DNA of 11,100 nt, taken from positions 1 through 11,100 of the forward strand of contig UQVC01000049.1 in the NCBI GenBank assembly GCA_900544395.1, read 5' to 3'. The notes below the pieces were generated by a model that worked only from the letters and a program-made list of their open reading frames with translations, made no database searches and was not told where the DNA came from. Position numbers and translations under genes: made by a program. Within the stretch, counting starts at the first letter, position 1, and each line of letters opens with the position of its first letter. Source of the stretch: an uncultured Ruminococcus sp. GTDB lineage: Bacteria > Bacillota > Clostridia > Lachnospirales > Lachnospiraceae. Shown here in pieces: positions 6,079 through 11,100 of the stretch.

Positions 6079-6927
6079 ATGGACGCATATAATAAACGTG
6101 GATATTTGAACAGTGATTTTAAAATGTTCCATCTCACAGACCAGATATCCACAGAATTTGAATTTCATTACCACGAATTCCACAAAATCACCATTTTTAT
6201 CTCCGGAAATGTGCAATACTTTATAGAAGGAAAAACATATTCTCTGGAGCCTTATGATATCGTACTTGTAAACCGCAATGACATCCATCGGGTACAGGTC
6301 GATTCTTCCGTTCCCTATGAACGGATCATCGTCTATATTTCGCCTGGATTTATGGAAGCCTACCGAACCGATCATTATGACCTTTCTTATTGTTTTGAAA
6401 AGGCAAAAAAAGAGCATTCCAATGTGCTTCGGATCCACGCTCTTGAAAAAAGTTCTCTTTTCAAGGTCACGAACCGGCTGGAACGCTCCTTTTCCGATAC
6501 GGAATATGCCGGTGATCTCTACCGACAGATCCTGTTTTTGGAATTTATGATCCATTTGAATCGGGCTGCTCTGAAAAACAAGGCAGAATTTCTGGATGCC
6601 AGCCTGTACAATCCAAAGATCGTAAATCTGATCCAGTATATCAATCAACACCTGACGGATTCTCTGACCATGGACGACCTGTCCGCCAGAGTCTATTTGA
6701 GTAAATATTATATGATGCGTCTGTTCAAAGCAGAAACCGGATATACGATTGGCAATTATATCACCTATCGCAGACTCCTGCTGGCACGCTCTCTGATTTT
6801 AAAGGGGATTCCCATCACACAGGCCTGCCTTTCCAGCGGATTCCAGGATTACTCAACCTTCTCCCGCGCCTACAAAGCAGAATTTCAGGAGCCGCCCCGT
6901 TCTCTTCTGGCTCCGCCTTCCCCCTGA
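6079..6927 (+). CDS. AraC-family transcriptional regulator with cupin sensor domain
   Basis: A 282-aa cytoplasmic regulator. Residues about 20-90 form a small cupin-type sensor (FHYHEFHKITIFISGNVQYF, then PYDIVLVNRNDIHRV). The C-terminal 100 residues hold the two AraC helix-turn-helix units. The first includes MDDLSARVYLSKYYMMRLFK (198-217). The second ends with the family signature CLSSGFQDYSTFSRAYKAEF (250-269) followed by PPRSL. I chose the ATG at 6079 because GGGAGG lies 5 bases upstream; the frame is open further left but that part resembles no domain and lies in the promoter region. It is divergent from the DapF-like gene, which it probably controls. Ligand is unknown; this subfamily often senses sugars or other small metabolites. 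The gene ends only 12 bp from the convergent kinase gene. Confidence 0.94.
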   Translation: MDAYNKRGYLNSDFKMFHLTDQISTEFEFHYHEFHKITIFISGNVQYFIEGKTYSLEPYDIVLVNRNDIHRVQVDSSVPYERIIVYISPGFMEAYRTDHYDLSYCFEKAKKEHSNVLRIHALEKSSLFKVTNRLERSFSDTEYAGDLYRQILFLEFMIHLNRAALKNKAEFLDASLYNPKIVNLIQYINQHLTDSLTMDDLSARVYLSKYYMMRLFKAETGYTIGNYITYRRLLLARSLILKGIPITQACLSSGFQDYSTFSRAYKAEFQEPPRSLLAPPSP

Positions 6928-6939
6928 CGCCGGAAAACA

Positions 6940-8259
6940 TCAGTCTTTTTGAAACAAGATTTCCATTTTTGTTCCGATACCCGGCTCACTTTCTACGGTC
7001 ACTTTGGCATTGTGAAGCAGTGCGCCATGTTTTACAATGGACAATCCCAACCCGGTGCCGCCTCGTTCTTTTGAATGGCTTTTGTCCACCCTGTAAAACC
7101 TTTCAAAAATGCGCTCCTGATGCTCTTTTGGAATCCCGATCCCTGTATCTGTCACCTGAACTTTCGGGCCTTGCAGTGTGTTTCCCACCCAGACAGACAT
7201 GCTGCCGCCTTCTCTGTTATATTTGATTGCATTTTCACAAATGTTATAAATCATCTCATCCAGAATCTGACGGATTCCTGTATAACATACGGGTTCTCCC
7301 GCAAGGGATACATGAACCTGTTTTGTATTTGCCTGCATCGAAAGTCTGCTGAGGATCTCTCTGCTCAGTTCATAGAGATCCACCTCTTCTTTTTCAATTT
7401 CTACAGATTCTTCATCTAATTTGGAAAGTTTGATGATATCTTCGATCAATGTGATCAGACGTCTTGCTTCTTTATAGATCCGATCCGAAAAATCAGGGAT
7501 ATCTTCCGGTCGTACCAGCCCGTTTTTCATAATTTCCGCATATCCGGAAATGGAAGTAAGAGGGGTTTTTAATTCATGGGAAACATTGGCAGAGAACTCT
7601 TTTCGGATATTTTCCACCGCTTCTTTCTCACGGTTGCGTTTGTCCATCGCCTCCAAAAGAGGTCTCAATTCTTCGTAGACCACCTCATCGAGGGGATGCT
7701 CGATATCCAGTCTGTTGATCGGACGGATCAGACGCTCAGTCTGCCATCTTCCGAGGATTCCCGCAAATCCCATCATCACAAGCGCCAGAACTCCGATCAC
7801 GGGAAGGGTGGCTCTTGCCATCACTCCCAGATTGTCCATTGTCTTTGCAACCCGAAGCACAGAACCATCGTCCATCAATACCGCATAATAATACATTTCT
7901 TTGCCGACAGTCCCAGACATCCTGACGTCCTCTCCCATTCCACTTTTCAATGCCTGCTTTACTTCCGGTCTCTTGCTGTGGTCTTCTAAAGTCTCCCCAT
8001 TCTGCCCGGAATCATACAACACTTCTCCCTCTGCACTGATCCGGGTCACCCTGGTTCCTCTATCTACTTCATCCATTTCTTTCAAATAAGCAGGACCGGA
8101 AATCTCAATGGCCGTACGGATATAATGTGCCTCCTGATCTACCTCTGTCTTCAAAAGACTCATATTCTGCCGATACATGATCATCGTAAGCAGTGCATAA
8201 AAAATCAGGATCGTAACAAACAATACCAGCAGCATACTTCTTTGGATCTTAGCTTTCAT
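6940..8259 (-). CDS. phoR: PhoR-type sensor histidine kinase
   Basis: A membrane kinase that autophosphorylates and passes phosphate to the adjacent response regulator. The 439-aa protein has a first membrane helix at about 8-28, an extracytoplasmic segment of about 120 residues, a second helix at about 150-170, and a linker. The HisKA domain has SHELKTPL with phosphoacceptor His228. The ATPase domain has N box NICENA (N343), G1 DTGIGIP (371-377), the F box FERFYR and G2 GGTGLGLSIV. I chose the ATG at 8259, which has AGGAGG 5 bases upstream and lies inside the regulator gene (11-bp overlap), so the pair is translationally coupled. The phoU-linked context makes it the phosphate kinase PhoR. 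No cytoplasmic PAS domain is obvious between the second helix and HisKA, where many PhoR proteins have one. Confidence 0.93.
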   Translation of the reverse strand: MKAKIQRSMLLVLFVTILIFYALLTMIMYRQNMSLLKTEVDQEAHYIRTAIEISGPAYLKEMDEVDRGTRVTRISAEGEVLYDSGQNGETLEDHSKRPEVKQALKSGMGEDVRMSGTVGKEMYYYAVLMDDGSVLRVAKTMDNLGVMARATLPVIGVLALVMMGFAGILGRWQTERLIRPINRLDIEHPLDEVVYEELRPLLEAMDKRNREKEAVENIRKEFSANVSHELKTPLTSISGYAEIMKNGLVRPEDIPDFSDRIYKEARRLITLIEDIIKLSKLDEESVEIEKEEVDLYELSREILSRLSMQANTKQVHVSLAGEPVCYTGIRQILDEMIYNICENAIKYNREGGSMSVWVGNTLQGPKVQVTDTGIGIPKEHQERIFERFYRVDKSHSKERGGTGLGLSIVKHGALLHNAKVTVESEPGIGTKMEILFQKD

Positions 8260-8929
8260 TGCCGCCTCCTGCCCGATATCCGACACCCCGTACCGTCTGA
8301 ATCATGTCGCCTCCCACGCCAAGTTTCTGCCGGAGTGTTCTGACATGCACATCGACTGTCCGTGTCTCGCCATCAAAATCATATCCCCAGATATCTTCCA
8401 GAAGCTGATCTCTGGTCAGAACGATATTCTGATTTCTCATCAGACGTTCCAGGAGTTCAAATTCTTTCAATGTCAGTGTCACAACTTCTCCGGCTACTTT
8501 GACCTCATGTTTTTTCACATCCACTGTTACTGACCCTACCGACAACATCTCCTGATCTGTACCCCGTCCGGAACGTCTTAGGACTGCTTTGATCCTGGAT
8601 ACCAGCTCCATCATGCCAAAGGGTTTTGTCACATAATCATCTGCTCCCGAATCCAAGCCGATCACTTTATCATATTCTGCCCCTTTTGCGGTCACCATGA
8701 TCACCGGAATATCTTTTGTTTTCGCCGAATTTTTCAGTTTTCTCAACAACTCCAATCCATCATCTCCCGGAAGCATGATATCAAGCAAAATAAGCTCTGG
8801 CGTATCAAACGCCAAAGCCTCCATAAATGCTGTTCCCTCTGCAAATCCTTTTGCTTTAAGCCCCGTTGTCTCCAGAGTATAAATGACCAGTTCGCGGATG
8901 TTGTCATCATCTTCCACGCAATAAATCAT
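8249..8929 (-). CDS. phoP: OmpR/PhoB-family response regulator
   Basis: A 226-aa two-domain regulator. The receiver domain spans 1-118, with the acidic pocket E7, D8 and D9, phosphoacceptor Asp50 in LILLDIMLPG, switch Thr80 and Lys102 in TKPF. The winged-helix DNA-binding domain (about 128-222) contains LTLKEFELLERL and the ending TVDVHVRTLRQKLG...VRGVGYRA. I chose the ATG at 8929 because GAGGAG lies about 7 bases upstream and the protein then begins directly with the receiver strand MIYCVEDDDN. It follows phoU by 17 bp and overlaps the kinase gene by 11 bp. Gene order supports a phosphate-starvation regulator (PhoP/PhoB); sequence alone would allow another OmpR-type role. Confidence 0.94.
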   Translation of the reverse strand: MIYCVEDDDNIRELVIYTLETTGLKAKGFAEGTAFMEALAFDTPELILLDIMLPGDDGLELLRKLKNSAKTKDIPVIMVTAKGAEYDKVIGLDSGADDYVTKPFGMMELVSRIKAVLRRSGRGTDQEMLSVGSVTVDVKKHEVKVAGEVVTLTLKEFELLERLMRNQNIVLTRDQLLEDIWGYDFDGETRTVDVHVRTLRQKLGVGGDMIQTVRGVGYRAGGGNES

Positions 8930-8946
8930 ATCATTTCTCCTCTTCC

Positions 8947-9603
8947 TTATACATTGACTCCATTGCGGTGTACACCTGTAATGGAAAATTCTACCCACTC
9001 TGCAATATTGGTCGCATGGTCTCCGATACGCTCCAGATATTTGGTTACCATGATCAGATCTACGATCCGGCTGCCTCTCTGTCCCTTATTGATGGCAATA
9101 TAATTGACCAGTTCTTCCCTGATCTGATCAAACAGCTGATCAACATGATCATCTTCCAGCATCACCTGTCTGGCAAGTTCCAGGTCTTTCTGTACATAAG
9201 AGGTCACACTGTCACGCACCATCTTGCTGACTTCTGCCGCCATTTTTCCAATATCTTTGATGTCTACACTTTCTGCGGTGTGTGCAGAAATTACAATTTC
9301 TGCGATATCTGCGGTCTGATCCCCGATCCGCTCCATATCTGTGATCATCTTTAATGCAGCTGAAATTCTGCGAAGATCCTTTGCCACCGGCTGCTGCTGC
9401 AAAAGCAGCTTCAAACACAGTTTTTCGATGTCTTTTTCCATCTCATCAATCTCAGTGTCTGCCAGGATCACAGCTTTTGCCTGTTCCTCGCTTCCGTCAC
9501 TCAATGCTTTTGTTGCATTCGCAATGGCACTTTCACAAAGCTCACCCATATGAATCAGCTGTTCTTCCAGTATCTGTAACTGTCTGTCAAATCGATTGCG
9601 CAT
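8947..9603 (-). CDS. phoU: Phosphate signalling regulator PhoU
   Basis: PhoU is a cytoplasmic protein that links the phosphate ABC transporter PstSCAB to the PhoR kinase and represses the Pho response when phosphate is plentiful. The 218-aa length is normal. The two family repeats are clear, each with its signature: ITDMERIGDQTADIAE (87-102) and TKYLERIGDHATNIAEW (187-203). Acidic metal-binding clusters occur at DTEIDEMEKD (49-58) and DDHVDQLFD (151-159). Its GGGAGG ribosome binding site lies in the last codons of the pstB remnant, and the ATG follows that stop codon by 3 bp, so it was translationally coupled to pstB. With pstB destroyed here, coupling and signal input at this locus are probably altered. 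Confidence 0.97.
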   Translation of the reverse strand: MRNRFDRQLQILEEQLIHMGELCESAIANATKALSDGSEEQAKAVILADTEIDEMEKDIEKLCLKLLLQQQPVAKDLRRISAALKMITDMERIGDQTADIAEIVISAHTAESVDIKDIGKMAAEVSKMVRDSVTSYVQKDLELARQVMLEDDHVDQLFDQIREELVNYIAINKGQRGSRIVDLIMVTKYLERIGDHATNIAEWVEFSITGVHRNGVNV

Positions 9604-9606
9604 AAA

Positions 9607-9855
9607 TCAACCAAACCTCCCTGTAATATAATCTTCCGTCCGCTTATCAGCCGGAATCGAAAACAATTTTTCTGTGTCATTATATTCGATCACTTCTCCC
9701 AGAAGGAAAAATGCAGTATTGTCTGATACGCGCACAGCCTGCTGCATATTGTGGGTTACCATGACAATAGTATAATCTTTTTTTAATTCCATCGCAAGGT
9801 CTTCGATCTTGGAAGTCGAGATCGGATCCAGCGCAGATGTTGGTTCATCCACCAT
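9607..9855 (-). pseudogene. pstB: pstB remnant: last third of the phosphate ABC transporter ATPase
   Basis: PstB energises phosphate import. Only its C-terminal end remains, about 80 of the usual roughly 250 residues. It begins at the Walker B end with DEPTSALDPIST, then THNMQQAVRVSDNTAFFLLGEV (H-loop His) and the family ending EDYITGRFG. Walker A, Q-loop and the LSGGQ signature are absent. Upstream the frame stays open to about 10011 but encodes an unrelated basic sequence (MRTNYRSPRGKIPLKEY, then TAQCLQGVEGTLLEMV), so any product is a chimera with no ATPase function. The break lies at about 9850-9863, where the residues LLEMV before DEP do not fit the hydrophobic Walker B strand. pstS, pstC and pstA are not in the window; a complete copy elsewhere cannot be excluded. 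Confidence 0.9.
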
Positions 9856-9863
9856 TTCTAGTA
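9854..9863. repeat. 10-bp direct repeat, left copy, at the pstB break
   Basis: ATTTCTAGTA occurs here and again at 11047-11056 in the same orientation. This copy lies exactly where pstB homology stops. A chance 10-mer match over 1.2 kb is quite possible; its position at both breakpoints is what makes it notable. Confidence 0.4.
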
Positions 9864-10160
9864 GGGTACCCTCAACCCCTTGTAAACACTGGGCTGTACG
9901 GCGTATAATTGAGTGTTTTGTGTACTCTTTTAGTGGTATTTTTCCCCTTGGGGAACGATAATTTGTTCTCATTTTGCTTTTCATACCTTCTATCTTTTCT
10001 TCATTTTTCACAACATTACATTTTACTGCTGTGATACCATTGTACGAAAATCATGTAAAATCGACTACCACCAGTTTGTTAAATCAAAGTAAAATTTCCT
10101 CTCTTGCATACAAAAGGGAGCATATCATTCCTTTCACGGAAACATATCCTGCCTGATTTC
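9856..10160. other. Unrecognised junction segment between the pstB break and the abi remnant
   Basis: About 300 bp without a recognisable gene. It contains the perfect palindrome AGGGTACCCT (about 9862-9871), the inverted repeat TTCCCC-AA-GGGGAA (minus strand, about 9942-9955), and two related tracts at 9859-9882 and 9931-9950. Both tracts begin TAGT, contain GGTA and end CCCCTTG in the same orientation. These look like recombinase- or transposase-binding DNA at the end of a mobile element, but no matching enzyme gene is visible. TTTACA (minus, about 9886-9881) with a poor -10 at 17 bp could be an outward promoter toward phoU; that is weak. Confidence 0.5.
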
Positions 10161-11054
10161 TTATTTTAATTCAGTTTTCGTATATTTTTTTATTCTTGCG
10201 ATTTTCTCCCGTTTCTTTGGAAATCCCATTTTTTCAAGGACTTCTTTATGTACCGGGTATTTTCGGAAACATACTTTCAATTCATGGAAAAGTGCTTTAA
10301 ACTCATCTTCCGGCAACAAAAGTTTCAATATAATCAACTGTGCGAACAAGTCATTCTTTCCATACATATATCACCCAGACTCTCTTGGTAGAGAAAGTCT
10401 TTCGTGAATCTTCATATCACATAAGGCATCCTTTGTACGAAAGTCAAACAGACGATCATTATGCGCGCACACATTTCTAAATTTTGTCATAACTGCCAGC
10501 ATCTTCGTCATCTCATTAATCTTAATCTATAGTGGTTCAGTCGGTCCAAAATCCTGACAAACCTGTATCTGTACTCGACCTTTTTGGCAACTATATATTT
10601 TAGATAACTGTCCAATCGTCAACACATTTAACAGTACCCATAATGGTACATACTTATATTTCATCATATAATGACGGATGTACACATAATCACTATCGTT
10701 TCTAAGCTGACCTTTCATGATTTTCAACATATTTTGAATCACAATCTTTTTCTTACCTGAATAATCATAATGACTGATGTCCAGATAATCATCCTGCATA
10801 TCACCATATGTAAGACAAAAATGATACGATAAAGAAGACTTGATATTCCTCTCTACCATTAAAATATACTTTATAAAAATACTTCGCAAATCATTGTCAA
10901 ATTGATACAATTCATAAATATCTTCAAAAGTAATACCATCTTGAAATTGGTTCGTTACTGGATTCTTATATGCCTCTTTATAGCCATTGATCAACGAGAA
11001 ATATCCTGTTTTAAACAATATCTTTTTTGCATATTCTTCATCCTGTATTTCTAG
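10161..11054 (-). pseudogene. Decayed Abi_2-family (AbiD/AbiF-like) abortive-infection gene
   Basis: Abi_2 proteins are phage-defence factors with a HEPN-type RNase motif. One frame reads through the family from LEIQDEEYAKKILFKTGYFSL to the C-terminal block MYGKNDLFAQLIIL and EKMGFPKK. The HEPN motif RNVCAHN (R-x4-H, about 10461-10478) is present. Two in-frame stops interrupt it: TAG at 10527-10529 after the residues QVCQDFGPTEPL, and TGA at 10371-10373 just before YMYGKNDLF. There are no frameshifts. The N-terminus is also lost: upstream of LEIQ the residues (YSNYLLFAV) do not fit the family, no ATG with a ribosome binding site exists, and a TAA follows at 11082-11084. About 297 codons remain of a usual 300-330. 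A truncated N-terminal product or a separately translated 68-aa C-terminal piece is possible but neither has a clear ribosome binding site. Confidence 0.85.
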
Positions 11055-11056
11055 TA
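11047..11056. repeat. 10-bp direct repeat, right copy, at the start of Abi homology
   Basis: Second copy of ATTTCTAGTA. The first Abi-like codons (LEI) are encoded in it, so homology begins at the repeat just as pstB homology ends at the left copy. The DNA from 11057 to 11100 has no gene I can identify. Confidence 0.4.
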
Positions 11057-11100
11057 CAGCGAATAATAAATAATTGCTATATTAAACCGATGCCGCTTCC

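Noticed and set aside
6885..6920. GGAGCC/GGCTCC inverted repeat near the araC 3' end as a terminator for araC or the kinase gene
   Set aside because: It lies inside the araC coding region and has no T-run on either strand; no convincing terminator is visible at this convergent junction.
9607..10011. Functional 134-aa chimeric ATP-binding protein
   Set aside because: It lacks Walker A, Q-loop and signature motif; the N-terminal part is read-through of non-homologous junction DNA.
10161..10367. Separate 68-aa gene
   Set aside because: It is in the same frame as the upstream Abi_2 fragment, matches that family's C-terminus and has no ribosome binding site; it is the tail of one broken gene.
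10371..10529. Programmed stop-codon recoding (selenocysteine or pyrrolysine) in the Abi frame
   Set aside because: Two different stops plus a lost N-terminus fit ordinary decay; no SECIS-like element was identified next to the TGA.
1..11100. CRISPR array, tRNA, rRNA, transposase or integrase genes
   Set aside because: No regularly spaced repeats, no tRNA-like fold or rRNA sequence and no recombinase motifs were found on either strand.

Overview
The window looks chromosomal and comes from a low-to-moderate-GC Firmicute, most likely a gut clostridium of the Lachnospiraceae type. This rests on the strong AGGAGG-type ribosome binding sites, the gene families (ClpC with N-repeats and a UVR segment, RadA/Sms, a YtrA-type GntR regulator, PhoU with PhoP/PhoR) and the small protein between clpC and radA. 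The family assignment is inference; no rRNA is present to confirm it.

Left part (1-5054, minus strand): a protein-quality/DNA-repair operon read leftward as GntR-type regulator (4933-4565), clpC (4552-2096), a 136-aa protein of unknown function (2011-1601) and radA (1502-138). It has a good extended -10 promoter (4965-4993) just after the terminator of the preceding gene (5017-5054). The usual ctsR-mcsA-mcsB genes upstream of clpC are absent and a GntR-type repressor takes their place. A well-formed intrinsic terminator ends immediately before the radA ribosome binding site, so radA may be attenuated. At the left edge a near-consensus promoter (44-72), overlapped by an 11-bp inverted repeat, fires out of the window.

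Centre (5074-6927): a diaminopimelate-epimerase-fold gene (minus) and an AraC/cupin regulator (plus) are divergent and share a 144-bp control region. The DapF-like protein keeps the substrate-binding motifs but has Ser73 and Asn220 where both catalytic cysteines should be. It is probably not an ordinary DapF, and it is the most interesting gene here.

Right part (6940-9855, minus strand): the downstream half of a phosphate-control operon, ordered pstB-phoU-phoP-phoR. phoU, the response regulator and the kinase are intact and tightly coupled (the last two overlap by 11 bp). pstB survives only as its last third (about 80 residues) and everything upstream of it is missing.

Right edge (9856-11100): pstB is broken at a junction with accessory DNA. 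This holds an unrecognised segment with GC-rich palindromes and a loosely repeated motif, then a decayed Abi_2-family (AbiD/AbiF-like) abortive-infection gene with two in-frame stop codons and a lost N-terminus. A 10-bp direct repeat lies at both the pstB break and the point where Abi homology starts, which suggests a recombination or insertion scar. No CRISPR array, tRNA, rRNA, transposase or recombinase gene is visible.
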